This document shows positions 18,021 to 26,721 of a DNA stretch of 64,000 bases, piece after piece. The position numbers were made by a program, and so were the translations under genes. Where the stretch lies: assembly GCF_023078475.1 (NCBI RefSeq), contig NZ_CP095741.1:4996001-5060000 (forward strand). The letters run 5' to 3'. This stretch comes from Luteibacter aegosomaticola. Its GTDB lineage: Bacteria; Pseudomonadota; Gammaproteobacteria; Xanthomonadales; Rhodanobacteraceae. Position 1 is the first letter of the stretch, and each line of letters opens with the position of its first letter. The notes under the pieces were generated by a model that worked only from the letters and a program-made list of their open reading frames with translations, ran no database searches and had not been told where the DNA came from.

Positions 18021-18923
18021 TTGGATATCAAGCGCTCGGACCTGCCATTGCTGATTTCGCTCGATGCGTTGCTGGAAGAACGCAATGTCACGCGCGCCGC
18101 GGCGCGGCTTAACCTAAGCCAGTCCGCACTTTCGGGCCAGCTCGCCCGCCTGCGCGACATGTTCGGTGACCCGCTACTCGTGCCTTCCGAGAATGGCCGC
18201 GGCATGGTGCTGACCCAGCGCGCCCACGGCGTCCATGCGCGGCTAGGCGAGGCCCTCTCCCAACTCAGGGTGGCCGTCGATGATGGCGCCGCCTTCGATC
18301 CACTCACGTCAAAGCGTACCTTTGTCGTCGCGACCAACGACAGCGTGTTTACCATCGCCGGCTTGAACGTGGTCGCCGCGATAAGCCGCCTCGGTAACCC
18401 GCGCCTGAAGATCGCCATTGTTCCCGCGAACGATGCCAACCTCGTCGAACGCATGGCGCGCTCCGAGGTCGACCTTTTCCTCGGCGACACGGTGAAAGTC
18501 CCGGAGGCGCTCAAGGCGCGCTTTCTCAGGAGCGACCCGTTCGTGATGGCACAGCGTATCGGTCACCCGCGCGGTACGCAGACCGCGACGCTCGACGAGT
18601 ACTGCACGCTATCCCACGTCATCGTGTCCCAGCGCGGCCACTTCCATAGTCCCGTCGATGACGTGCTTGCCAGCCTGTCGCGGGAGCGGAACGTGACCAT
18701 CGCCGTTCCCAGCTATAACCAGGTCGCCCTGGTACTCGCGCAGACAGATAGCGTGGCGACGCTTCCGCGCCGCCTGCTGGAGCGCTACCGCACCATCGTC
18801 GACCTGGTCGAGCTTCCGTTCGCCTTGCCGGCCTTCGCTCTCGCCATGGCCTGGCACCCGCGCAGCCAGCACGACCAGGGCCTGGATTGGCTACGCGCTC
18901 AGTTCGTCGCGGCGTGTGTATAG
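18021..18923 (+). CDS. LysR family transcriptional regulator (TTG start)
   Basis: A 300-residue LysR protein. The winged helix-turn-helix covers about residues 5-65 (ERNVTRAAARLNLSQSALSGQLARLR), and the C-terminal effector domain (about 90-295) has the type-2 periplasmic-binding fold. The N-terminus LPLLISLDALLEERNVTRAA resembles the NodD/NahR-like branch. It is divergent from the metallo-beta-lactamase-fold gene with about 95 bases between starts, the classical LysR-target layout, so it probably controls that gene. Inducer unknown. Confidence 0.93.
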   Translation: MDIKRSDLPLLISLDALLEERNVTRAAARLNLSQSALSGQLARLRDMFGDPLLVPSENGRGMVLTQRAHGVHARLGEALSQLRVAVDDGAAFDPLTSKRTFVVATNDSVFTIAGLNVVAAISRLGNPRLKIAIVPANDANLVERMARSEVDLFLGDTVKVPEALKARFLRSDPFVMAQRIGHPRGTQTATLDEYCTLSHVIVSQRGHFHSPVDDVLASLSRERNVTIAVPSYNQVALVLAQTDSVATLPRRLLERYRTIVDLVELPFALPAFALAMAWHPRSQHDQGLDWLRAQFVAACV

Positions 18924-18968
18924 TGGCGCCGCGGCCATGGGGAGCCGCGACCCACCAAGGAAGCCCTC

Positions 18969-19373
18969 GTGTTCGCATCGGACCTGTTCACCCTGCCCGC
19001 TTTCGTGGCCTACCTCGGCCTGGGCATCCTCTATTTCATCGCTTTCATCGTCACGTACATCTGGATCACGCCGCAGCGTGAGATGGCGTTGATCAGCGAG
19101 GGCAACCTGGCCGCGGCGATCAGCCTGGCCGGTGCCGCCATCGGCTTCGTACTCCCACTGGCAAGCGCCATCGCGCATAGCGTGAACCTGGTCGACCTCG
19201 CCCTCTGGGGACTGGTGGCCTGGGTCGTGCAACTGCTGACCCACCTCGTGCTCCGCATGGTGGTGCGCGACCTGCGCGGCAAGATCGAAGCGAACCTGTG
19301 CTCGGTCGCGTTGTTCGTGGCCACGGTCGCCACCTGCGTCGGCGCGCTCAACGCCGCCGCCATGACCTACTGA
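18969..19373 (+). CDS. DUF350 membrane protein (YjfL-like)
   Basis: A 134-residue protein with four hydrophobic segments (about 10-33, 45-66, 75-95, 110-130), the size and layout of DUF350 (UPF0719). It starts at a GTG with AAGGAA upstream. It is the first of three tightly spaced genes with a DUF1190 protein and an ATP-grasp amide ligase, matching the order yjfL-yjfM-yjfC in E. coli. The biochemical role of DUF350 is not known. Confidence 0.85.
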   Translation: MFASDLFTLPAFVAYLGLGILYFIAFIVTYIWITPQREMALISEGNLAAAISLAGAAIGFVLPLASAIAHSVNLVDLALWGLVAWVVQLLTHLVLRMVVRDLRGKIEANLCSVALFVATVATCVGALNAAAMTY

Positions 19374-19383
19374 GGTAGCGGCC

Positions 19384-19923
19384 ATGGCGAACAAGGGGAA
19401 GAAGCCCGCGTCGGGCCAGTCGAGTTCGAAAGCCATCGCGAAGACGCCCAAAAAGCCTCCGCTGCCAGCGAACTACCGGCATCCGTCGTTCTATCCCAAC
19501 GGCAAGCCGGAACCGCTGTTCAACTTCGGCGAACGCGGGAAACGGATGCGCTCGGCGGCCGTGGTCGTCGGCGTGATGGGCCTGGTCGGCTATGCCGCTT
19601 GGCCGGAAACCGACGTCCAGCGCAACAGCTACGCCAGCAAGGAAGACTGCGAGCAGGACTACGTCTCGGGGCAGTGCACGTATGAGCAGCCGAAGGGCAG
19701 CAGCAGCGGCGGCTACGGCGGCAGCAGCTACCACTACTACGGGCCGTGGTACCGCAGCGACTGGCGCACGAACACCGTAGCCGGCGATCCGGGCCCCGGT
19801 CGTTCGAACCGCAGCGCCGCGAGCGGTGGCAGCAGCTTTACCGGCCACGGTCCCACCGGTTTCGACTTCGGCTCGCGCGGCGGTTTTGGCTCGAGCGGCC
19901 GCGTCGGTTCACGGGGTGGTTGA
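19384..19923 (+). CDS. DUF1190 family protein (YjfM/YgiB-like)
   Basis: A 179-residue protein with a Lys/Pro-rich N-terminus, one hydrophobic segment (about 56-73: MRSAAVVVGVMGLVGYAAWP), a C-E-Q-D-Y / Q-C-T-Y cysteine pair typical of DUF1190, and a Ser/Gly/Tyr-rich low-complexity C-terminus. DUF1190 relatives such as YgiB are usually lipoproteins or membrane-anchored and are encoded next to glutathionylspermidine-synthase-like ATP-grasp proteins, as here. GAGGT lies seven bases before the ATG. Function unknown. Confidence 0.8.
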   Translation: MANKGKKPASGQSSSKAIAKTPKKPPLPANYRHPSFYPNGKPEPLFNFGERGKRMRSAAVVVGVMGLVGYAAWPETDVQRNSYASKEDCEQDYVSGQCTYEQPKGSSSGGYGGSSYHYYGPWYRSDWRTNTVAGDPGPGRSNRSAASGGSSFTGHGPTGFDFGSRGGFGSSGRVGSRGG

Positions 19924-21023
19924 TGCGCCGCGAATCCATCCGGCCACGGCCGAACTGGCAGGCTGATGTCGAAGCCATCGGCTTCGGCTTTCACACCATC
20001 GATGGCCAGGCGTACTGGCGTGAGGACGCGTGCTACGTGTTCGAGGCCGACGCGATCGACGAGGTCGAAGCCGCGACGGCTGAGCTCCACGCGATGTGCC
20101 TGGAAGCGGTGGATCGTATTGTCCGCGATGGTCGCTACGACGCACTAGGCCTCAACGACGATGCCGCGAAGCTCGCAGAACGCAGCTGGTTCGATCGCGA
20201 GCCGTCGCTTTACGGGCGCATGGATCTTTCATGGGATGGCGTCACGCCGCCCAAGCTGCTCGAGTACAACGCAGATACACCAACCTCGCTGTTCGAGGCC
20301 TCCGTCGTGCAGTGGTACTGGCTGGAAGGGTGTTATCCCGATGCGGACCAGTTCAATTCGATCCATGAAAAGCTGATCGAACGCTGGCCGAAAGTGGGCG
20401 GCGGCAACCGCGTGCATTTCGCCGCCTGCTACGACAACCCCGAAGACGGCACGACCACCGACTACCTGCTCGACACCTGCATGCAGGCAGGCCACGAGGT
20501 GCAGGCACTCGATATCGAAGAGATCGGCTGGAGCGGCCGCGCCTTCATCGACCTCGCGGATCGCCCGATTGATCGCCTGTTCAAGCTGTACCCGTGGGAG
20601 TGGATGCTCGACGAGGCCTTCGCGAAGCACATTGCACCTTCGCGTACGCGCTTTATCGAACCGGCGTGGAAGATGCTGCTCTCGAACAAAGCCATCTTGC
20701 CTCTGCTTTGGGAATACTTCCCGAACCACCCGAACCTGCTCCCCGCCAGCCTGCGCCGCGAAGACATCGCCGGCCAGGCGGTGGCCAAGCCGTTCTGGGG
20801 CCGCGAAGGCGAAGGCATCAGCATCCTCGATGCGCAGCAGGGCGCGGTCGTCGCACCGCATCGCGTGTATCAGGCGTTAGCCTCGCTGCCGGTATTCGAA
20901 GGCCGCCACGCTCTCGTTGGCTCATGGATCGTCGGCGATGAGCCCGCCGGCATAGGCATCCGCGAGGACAACGACCGCATCACGCGGAATACCAGCTGCT
21001 TCGTGCCGCATCTGTTTCGCTAA
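19923..21023 (+). CDS. Glutathionylspermidine synthase-like ATP-grasp ligase (YjfC/YgiC family)
   Basis: A 366-residue protein. The ATG overlaps the previous stop by one base (TGATG), so coupling is likely. It begins MRRESIRPRPNWQADVEAIG and carries family motifs YGRMDLSWDG, LLEYNADTPTSLFEA, QFNSIHEKLIERW and AKPFWGREGEGISI in an ATP-grasp fold. The synthase domain of E. coli Gss joins glutathione to spermidine, but YjfC/YgiC relatives lack demonstrated activity on that substrate. I would call it an amide ligase of unknown substrate acting with the DUF350 and DUF1190 partners. Confidence 0.9.
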   Translation: MRRESIRPRPNWQADVEAIGFGFHTIDGQAYWREDACYVFEADAIDEVEAATAELHAMCLEAVDRIVRDGRYDALGLNDDAAKLAERSWFDREPSLYGRMDLSWDGVTPPKLLEYNADTPTSLFEASVVQWYWLEGCYPDADQFNSIHEKLIERWPKVGGGNRVHFAACYDNPEDGTTTDYLLDTCMQAGHEVQALDIEEIGWSGRAFIDLADRPIDRLFKLYPWEWMLDEAFAKHIAPSRTRFIEPAWKMLLSNKAILPLLWEYFPNHPNLLPASLRREDIAGQAVAKPFWGREGEGISILDAQQGAVVAPHRVYQALASLPVFEGRHALVGSWIVGDEPAGIGIREDNDRITRNTSCFVPHLFR

Positions 21024-21070
21024 CAGGGGACTGGTACGATCCCGGTATTCTCCACGCCGGACCGATCCCC

Positions 21071-21739
21071 ATGCCCCTGCCCACCGTCGAACACGAAACC
21101 CGCCCGTCACCCGAGTGGTCGGTGATCTGGCTGCATGGCCTGGGTGCCGATGGCAATGACTTCGCGCCGATCGTGCCGGAGCTGGTCGATCCGTCGTGGC
21201 CGGCCATCCGCTTCGTGTTTCCGCATGCGCCGGTGCGCCCGGTCACGGTGAACAACGGTGTGCCGATGCGTGCGTGGTACGACATCAAGGGCCTGGCCAT
21301 CGCCGACAAGCAGGACGCCGAGGGCATCCGCCTTTCCATCGGCGAAGTCGAACAGCTCATTGCACGCGAAGAAGAGCGGGGCGTGCCTGCCTCGCGGATT
21401 ATCCTGGCCGGTTTCTCGCAGGGTGGCGCGATGACGCTTTCCGCGGGCCTGCGTCACAAGGCATCGCTCGCCGGCCTGCTGGTGCTCTCCGCCTACCTGC
21501 CGCTGCACGACACGATCGAAGCCGAGCGTAGCGGGGCGAACCAAGCGACCCCGATGTTCTGGGGCCACGGCGTGGCCGACCCGATCGTGCCGCTCGCACT
21601 GGGCGAGCAGTCGCGCCAGCTACTGGAAACCCTGGGTCACCGCATCGACTGGCATACCTACCCGATGGGCCACCAGGTGAGCCTGCCGGAGATCAACGAT
21701 ATCCGTAGCTGGATGAGCGGGATCTTCGCCGAGGCGTGA
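21071..21739 (+). CDS. Carboxylesterase / phospholipase-type alpha/beta hydrolase
   Basis: A 222-residue cytosolic hydrolase with oxyanion region WLHGLGADGNDF, nucleophile Ser116 in AGFSQGGAM, Asp in GVADPIVPL and His in YPMGHQVSL. This is the layout of the lysophospholipase/carboxylesterase family (acyl-protein thioesterase-like). No signal peptide is visible. The stop overlaps the open frame that leads into the sensor kinase gene. Confidence 0.92.
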   Translation: MPLPTVEHETRPSPEWSVIWLHGLGADGNDFAPIVPELVDPSWPAIRFVFPHAPVRPVTVNNGVPMRAWYDIKGLAIADKQDAEGIRLSIGEVEQLIAREEERGVPASRIILAGFSQGGAMTLSAGLRHKASLAGLLVLSAYLPLHDTIEAERSGANQATPMFWGHGVADPIVPLALGEQSRQLLETLGHRIDWHTYPMGHQVSLPEINDIRSWMSGIFAEA

Positions 21740-21783
21740 CGCTACGCGCGGCGGGCCTGCCGGGCATCCGGCATACTCGCCGC

Positions 21784-22848
21784 ATGCCCAGGGCGACCCA
21801 CGACCAACCCACGACGCCTCGCGCGTCGGCACCGCTGCCGGACTTCTGCAGCCTGCCGACGCTGTTCGCGTTGCTGGTGGTGGGCACGATCACCTCCTGC
21901 CTGATGTGGCTTGCCCCGGGCGGTGAACTCCACCTTCGCTCGCTGTCGGTCGGTGTGCTCTACAGCGCCTGGCTTTCGGTGCTGCTTACGGTCGTGCTGT
22001 GCAAGGCGCGGCCGCTGATGCAGCGGCTACCGGGCATGCTGCCGTATGCCGGCGTCTGGGGCGTGCTCATGGCGATGGTGGGCATCACCAGCCTCACCGT
22101 GGCCTGGATCGACCATAACCTGGGTTCCGGATTGACCCCCGTGTCGATCGCCCGGTTCGTGCGCGATACCTTGCTGGCGACCGGGCTGCTGGGGGCCGCC
22201 TTGCTGCGCTATTTCTACGTGGTCGCCCAATGGCAGGCCCGCGTGGAGGCGGTCGCTCAGGCACAGGTCGCCGCATTACAGGCGCGGATCCGCCCGCATT
22301 TCCTGTTCAACAGCATGAATGCCGTGGCCGCTCTGATCCCGGTCGACCCCGTGGCCGCCGAACGCACCGTGGAAAACCTCGCGGAACTGTTCCGTGCCGC
22401 GCTGGGTAGCGAGGGCAGTGCGCAGGGCACGCTGGGCGAAGAGTGGCGGCTGGTGGATCACTACCTGGATATCGAATCGCTGCGGCTGGGTGATCGCCTG
22501 CGCGTGGAGCGCGATATCGCCGTGCCCGAGGCCATGCCAATGCCCCGGCTGCTGTTGCAGCCGCTGGTGGAAAACGCGATCCGCCATGGCATCCAGCCGT
22601 CGCGCGAAGGCGGCGTGCTGCGCCTGGGTGGGCGGCATACGCTGGGCGGCGTCACCCTCACGGTGGATAACCCGCTTTCCGACGGGCCGACGACGCCCGG
22701 TACCGGCCATGGCCTGCGTAGCGTGCGCGAGCGCGTGCGCCTGCATTTCGGCGAGCGCGCCACGGTGAAAGCCGAAGCGCGCGATGGCCGCTTCATTGTC
22801 ACCCTGTTCCTGCCGGAGGTAGCGAGTGCGCGTCCTGGTCGCCGATGA
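21784..22848 (+). CDS. LytS/AlgZ-like sensor histidine kinase
   Basis: About 354 residues from the ATG at 21784 (the frame is open from 21736). Four membrane segments lie in the first 150 residues. A His_kinase domain of the LytS/YehU type follows, with the phosphoacceptor region LQARIRPHFLFNSMNAVAAL and an ATPase domain (LLLQPLVENAIRHG, GTGHGLRSVRERV). Together with the next gene it forms an AlgZ-AlgR-like pair. In Pseudomonas that pair controls alginate and type IV pili and lies upstream of hemC, as here. Signal unknown. Confidence 0.88.
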   Translation: MPRATHDQPTTPRASAPLPDFCSLPTLFALLVVGTITSCLMWLAPGGELHLRSLSVGVLYSAWLSVLLTVVLCKARPLMQRLPGMLPYAGVWGVLMAMVGITSLTVAWIDHNLGSGLTPVSIARFVRDTLLATGLLGAALLRYFYVVAQWQARVEAVAQAQVAALQARIRPHFLFNSMNAVAALIPVDPVAAERTVENLAELFRAALGSEGSAQGTLGEEWRLVDHYLDIESLRLGDRLRVERDIAVPEAMPMPRLLLQPLVENAIRHGIQPSREGGVLRLGGRHTLGGVTLTVDNPLSDGPTTPGTGHGLRSVRERVRLHFGERATVKAEARDGRFIVTLFLPEVASARPGRR

Positions 22849-23536
22849 CGAACCGCTGGCCCGCGCGCGCATGGCGAGCCTGCTGGCCCGCCGTGCGGAC
22901 GTGCAGCTGGTCGGCAGCGTGGCCGACGGCGAAGCCGCGCTCGCGGCCTGCGCCAGCGAGCGGCCCGATGTGTTGCTGCTGGATGTGGAGATGCCCGGGC
23001 TTTCCGGCACGGCGGTGGCGGCGAAGCTGGCTGCGTTGCCCGTAAGGCCGCAGGTGGTGTTCTGCACCGCGTACGAGCAGCACGCGTTGAGTGCGTTTGA
23101 TCTCGGCGCCACCGATTACCTGCTGAAGCCCGTGCGCGCGGAGCGGCTCGATGAAGCGCTCGACCGTGCCGCGGCCCGCCTCGTGGCCGCGCAGCCCGTC
23201 CGCGGCAGCTGGCTGCGGGCGCGCAGCGGTGGCGACGAGGTGCGCATTCCGCTGGCCGATGTACTGTTACTCACCGCCGGCGAGAAGTACGTGACCGTGG
23301 AGCACACCGGCGGCTCGCGGCTGATCGACGATTCCCTGCGCCAGCTCGAAGTGGCCCTGGGCGAGCGGGTGATTCGCCTGCATCGCAATTGCCTGGTGCC
23401 GCGCGACCGGCTGGTGGGCCTGCGCACCCTGGCGGATGGGCGGGTCCTCGCCCGGCTGGCCGGCACGGAGAGCGCGCCTGAGGTGAGCCGGCGTAACCTC
23501 GCCACCGTGCGGCTGATGCTGCGGGCCGACTCGTAA
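22826..23536 (+). CDS. LytTR-type response regulator (AlgR-like)
   Basis: A 236-residue regulator. The receiver domain has acidic residues in VADDEPLARARM and phosphoacceptor Asp in VLLLDVEMPGLSG, then conserved Lys in YLLKPV. The C-terminal LytTR DNA-binding domain spans about 135-235 (RIPLADVLLLTAGEKYVTVE, RLHRNCLVPRDRL). It begins at GTG with GGAGGT six bases upstream and overlaps the kinase gene by 23 bases. The stop codon lies within a perfect hairpin. Confidence 0.92.
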   Translation: MRVLVADDEPLARARMASLLARRADVQLVGSVADGEAALAACASERPDVLLLDVEMPGLSGTAVAAKLAALPVRPQVVFCTAYEQHALSAFDLGATDYLLKPVRAERLDEALDRAAARLVAAQPVRGSWLRARSGGDEVRIPLADVLLLTAGEKYVTVEHTGGSRLIDDSLRQLEVALGERVIRLHRNCLVPRDRLVGLRTLADGRVLARLAGTESAPEVSRRNLATVRLMLRADS

Positions 23537-23553
23537 GCCGCTTGCGGCTTACG
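23532..23553. terminator. Perfect 10-bp hairpin overlapping the algR-like stop codon
   Basis: CGTAAGCCGC-TT-GCGGCTTACG is a perfect inverted repeat with a two-base loop. It includes the TAA stop of the response regulator gene. There is no T-tract directly after it, so it could be a transcript-stabilising or REP-like hairpin instead of a Rho-independent terminator. Confidence 0.45.
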
Positions 23554-23623
23554 ACCGCGCTGCGCGACGACAGCGTTTTACGGGACAATTAGGGTATTGC
23601 CCTACGTGCCCTCCGGAATCCCC

Positions 23624-24544
23624 ATGCCCGCACCGCTTCGCATCGCCACCCGCAAGAGCGCGCTCGCCCTCTGGCAGGCCGAACACGTGGCCGCCCTGCT
23701 GCGCCAGGCGCATCCCGGCCTGGTCGTCGAACTGGTGCCTCTCTCGACCCGCGGCGACGAGGTGCTCGACCGCTCGCTGGCGACCATCGGCGGCAAGGGC
23801 CTGTTCCTCAAGGAACTGGAAGTGGCGATGGAAGAGGGCCGCGCCGATATCGCCGTGCATTCGCTGAAGGATGTGCCGGCGGTGCTGGAGCCCGGGTTCG
23901 CGCTCTCGGCCATCCTGCCGCGCGCGGACGCCGCCGATGGCTTCATCAGCAACGCCTACTCGACGATCGCCGAGCTGCCAAACGGCGCCCGGGTAGGCAC
24001 ATCGTCGCTACGCCGCCAGGCCCAGCTGCGTGCCCTGCGCCCGGACCTGCAGTTGCTGGACCTGCGCGGCAACATCAACACCCGCATTGCCAAGCTCGAT
24101 GAAGGCCACTACGACGCCATCGTGCTGGCCTGCGCTGGCGTGGACCGGCTCGGGATGGGGGGCCGCGTCCGCACCCGTCTGGCCAGCCCCGACTGGCTGC
24201 CGGCACCCGGCCAGGGCGCCATCGCCGTGGAGATCCGCGACGGCGATACCCACGTAGCCGAACTGCTCGCGGCGATCGACGACGCCGACACGCGCCTGGC
24301 GATCGATGCAGAGCGGGCGTTGAATGAACAGTTGGGCGGCAGTTGCGCCGTGGCGATCGGCGCGATGTGCGTGGTGGCCGAGTTTGGCCTGACCCTGCAC
24401 GGCCTGGTGGGCAATGCGCACACCGGCGAGCTGATCCGCGCACAGGCGGACCTGACGAGCGATAACCCGGTGGAACTGGGCCACACCGTGGCAGCCATGC
24501 TGCTGGAGCAAGGCGCCGACGAGTTCCTCAAACCCCAGCGTTAA
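23624..24544 (+). CDS. hemC: Hydroxymethylbilane synthase (porphobilinogen deaminase)
   Basis: A 306-residue HemC. N-terminal [15 protein letters not shown], then [36 protein letters not shown] and LRGNINTR motifs bind substrate. Cys241 in [10 protein letters not shown] carries the dipyrromethane cofactor. It polymerises four porphobilinogen units to hydroxymethylbilane in tetrapyrrole synthesis. I chose the ATG at 23624; an in-frame non-ATG codon at 23597 adds nine residues without homology. The usual partner hemD does not follow; the next gene is convergent. Confidence 0.97.
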   Translation: MPAPLRIATRKSALALWQAEHVAALLRQAHPGLVVELVPLSTRGDEVLDRSLATIGGKGLFLKELEVAMEEGRADIAVHSLKDVPAVLEPGFALSAILPRADAADGFISNAYSTIAELPNGARVGTSSLRRQAQLRALRPDLQLLDLRGNINTRIAKLDEGHYDAIVLACAGVDRLGMGGRVRTRLASPDWLPAPGQGAIAVEIRDGDTHVAELLAAIDDADTRLAIDAERALNEQLGGSCAVAIGAMCVVAEFGLTLHGLVGNAHTGELIRAQADLTSDNPVELGHTVAAMLLEQGADEFLKPQR

Positions 24545-24555
24545 GGGAATCCCCC

Positions 24556-24650
24556 GTAGGAGCCCACCCTGTGGGCGACGCCTTTCGCGAGAGCGCCACA
24601 GGGCCTGCGGCGGTGAGGCAAAAGATGTCGCCCACAGGGTGGGCTCCTAC
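24556..24650. repeat. 95-bp palindromic REP-like element, copy 3
   Basis: Same outer arms and 95-bp length as the copies at 5711 and 12196. It occupies the gap between the convergent hemC and DUF481 genes, where a bidirectional transcription stop would be expected. No other terminator is obvious in this gap. Confidence 0.9.
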
Positions 24651-24668
24651 GGAAAGAGCGACGGCTCG

Positions 24669-25526
24669 TCAGAAGTTGTAAACGAGGTTCGTCGTCATCA
24701 GCTTATCGGTGCTGACCGTGCCCGGCTGCGTGTCGCTGTTGTAGCGGATCTGGTAGCCAAGCTTCAGCGCCATCTTCTTGGTCATGCTGACCGAGAGACC
24801 GAGATCGTTCTGGTAGTACTGGTTCTTGGAGCCCGCTTCCACCAGGAACGTATCTTCCAGCGCGGTGTTATCGGTGAGGCGGTACTTGGCATTCACCAGG
24901 CCACGGCCGACCACTTCGCTCTGCGCGTTGGGCTGGGTGGTCACGGCGACCGTGGTGCCATCGGGCTGGGCCACGTCCTCGGTGGTCTTCGCCGGCTGGT
25001 AGCGCTTGAAACCGGGACCGATTTCGAAGGAGAGCTCGGCACGCTCGTTCTTCAGCGCGATGTAGCCGTAACCGACCGAGACGATGCCCTGCCAGAGGTT
25101 GGCGCCGAAATCGTCATGCTCATAGCGCGCCGCGGTGACCACGTAGCTGCGCGGATCGAACTTGTAACCCACGGACGCGCCGCTGTCGTAGCGGTTGGCC
25201 GTGGTGCTGAACTTGTCGATGGTGTTGCCTTCGGAATCGACCACCGAGACATCGCCCTTCGAGCGCAGGCCGTTGAGGTAGAAGTTGTTCTTCCACACCT
25301 CGTTTTCCTGCGCCAGGCCGAGCTTGGCGTTGGCGTTCTCGGTGCGCGAGTTGCCGCGCGAGGAGGCAAAGCCGAATTCACCGGTACCGGTCCAGCCACC
25401 GTTCTTGGAGGCATCGGAGCTCGGGGCAGCGCCGCCGTTCTCGTTGGCGGTGGAGAAGGTGTCCTGGGCGTGGGCGGCCAACGGCAGCGCGGCAAGGACA
25501 AGCGAGGCGAGGAGGATCTTTTTCAT
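24669..25526 (-). CDS. DUF481 outer-membrane protein (YdiY-like)
   Basis: A 285-residue protein with signal peptide MKKILLASLVLAALPLAAHA and a C-terminal beta-barrel ending KLMTTNLVYNF, with aromatic terminal residue. GEFGFASSRGNSRTENANAK is the hallmark N-terminal strand of DUF481. Strands alternate through RYDSGASVGYKF, RYEHDDFGANLWQG and MALKLGYQIRYNSDT. It is probably a salt-induced outer-membrane barrel, as described for E. coli YdiY; function here is unknown. Stands alone, convergent with hemC. Confidence 0.88.
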   Translation of the reverse strand: MKKILLASLVLAALPLAAHAQDTFSTANENGGAAPSSDASKNGGWTGTGEFGFASSRGNSRTENANAKLGLAQENEVWKNNFYLNGLRSKGDVSVVDSEGNTIDKFSTTANRYDSGASVGYKFDPRSYVVTAARYEHDDFGANLWQGIVSVGYGYIALKNERAELSFEIGPGFKRYQPAKTTEDVAQPDGTTVAVTTQPNAQSEVVGRGLVNAKYRLTDNTALEDTFLVEAGSKNQYYQNDLGLSVSMTKKMALKLGYQIRYNSDTQPGTVSTDKLMTTNLVYNF

Positions 25527-25577
25527 CGTCTACCCGAAATGTGGAAAGAAAAGTGGTATTGGGGGTGGACTGCTTAT

Positions 25578-26507
25578 TCAGCGCCCGGCGAACTGGGCCA
25601 GGGCGCGCCCATACAGCCGTTGCTCCAGGCATTGACCGATAACGCAGCTTAACGCGGCCATACCGGCGGCCACCGCCACCAGCGGGCCCGTCGGGTGTGA
25701 GACCAGCAGGGTGCAAGGCAACCCTACGGATAGCACGGCGATGCCGAAGCACCAGGCCAGGAGCGTGCCCACGCCGCTTTCCGGCGCGAAGAACCGGCCT
25801 GCGCCGCGCTCTTCCGCCAGCTGGCGCAAGGCCCGCCAACGCATGCCCTCGATCACGCCAAGGACCAGACCGACGGCCAGCATGCTGAGCCGCCAGGGAT
25901 TCAGCGGGCCGACCACCGTCTCACTCTGTAGTGCGACGCATAGCCAGAACCATAGCCCGCCTGCGAACACGGCGGATACCGCGCGCCCCAGGGGCTGCGC
26001 GTTCGCCACCGAGGCGAGCGGTGCCGGCATGTCCCGCGCCAGCCCACGCGCCGTGTAAATCAGCGTGGCGAGGCTGCAGATCATCAGCGCCGCGCCAGCC
26101 AGCCGCGTGGCCCAGAAATCGTTATCCCCCCGCGCCAGCCCACCCAGGGCCAGCATCGGCAGGTAATTCGCCATCGCCACCATGCCTTCCGTGGTCGGCA
26201 ACATGCGCCTGAACGGATCCCAGCCATGCCATTCCCGGGCGAAGCCAAGGCGTAGGCACGTGGCCACCAGGCCCAGGCTCACGAGCACCAGCCCGAACGA
26301 GAGCGGCACCAGCACGTCGCCCCGGCCATCCGGGTAGGAACCCAGGGCCACGGCGGTGCCAAGGACCATCCACAGGCCGTACCCCGTCGCGGTCGCGGTC
26401 TGGACGACCACGGCAGGAAGGGAGAACAGGCGTTGGGCACGCAAACCGCCATCCGGCTGGCCATCGGGGCCCAGCGCGACGGCAGGTGCGTCGTCGGGTT
26501 GCGCCAT
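25578..26507 (-). CDS. Polytopic membrane protein of unknown function
   Basis: About 309 residues with some eight hydrophobic segments, for example VVQTATATGYGLWMVLGTAV, VLVPLSFGLVLVSLGLVATC, GVGTLLAWCFGIAVLSVGLP and GPLVAVAAGMAALSCVIG. The N-terminal 30 residues are polar. An in-frame TTG at 26531 is an alternative start; the ATG at 26507 has no strong ribosome site. I recognise no family signature. It is divergent from the WYL regulator gene. Confidence 0.65.
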   Translation of the reverse strand: MAQPDDAPAVALGPDGQPDGGLRAQRLFSLPAVVVQTATATGYGLWMVLGTAVALGSYPDGRGDVLVPLSFGLVLVSLGLVATCLRLGFAREWHGWDPFRRMLPTTEGMVAMANYLPMLALGGLARGDNDFWATRLAGAALMICSLATLIYTARGLARDMPAPLASVANAQPLGRAVSAVFAGGLWFWLCVALQSETVVGPLNPWRLSMLAVGLVLGVIEGMRWRALRQLAEERGAGRFFAPESGVGTLLAWCFGIAVLSVGLPCTLLVSHPTGPLVAVAAGMAALSCVIGQCLEQRLYGRALAQFAGR

Positions 26508-26721
26508 GGTCGGGGGTTTCGGCGATGGCAAAGGGGTTCATTTTTGCGCCTAATGGCCCCGGGCGCAAACGCCGGCCACCCGGGCCCGGGCACCTGGCCG
26601 TCTGGCGTAGTGCGGCAACCCTTGCGGACGGCCCCCGCCAACGCCATGCTTGTTGCGCGTAGATACGGGCGTCACGCCCGCGCGGACACACTTTGCTTAG
26701 CTCCACCTGCCGGCGAAACCC

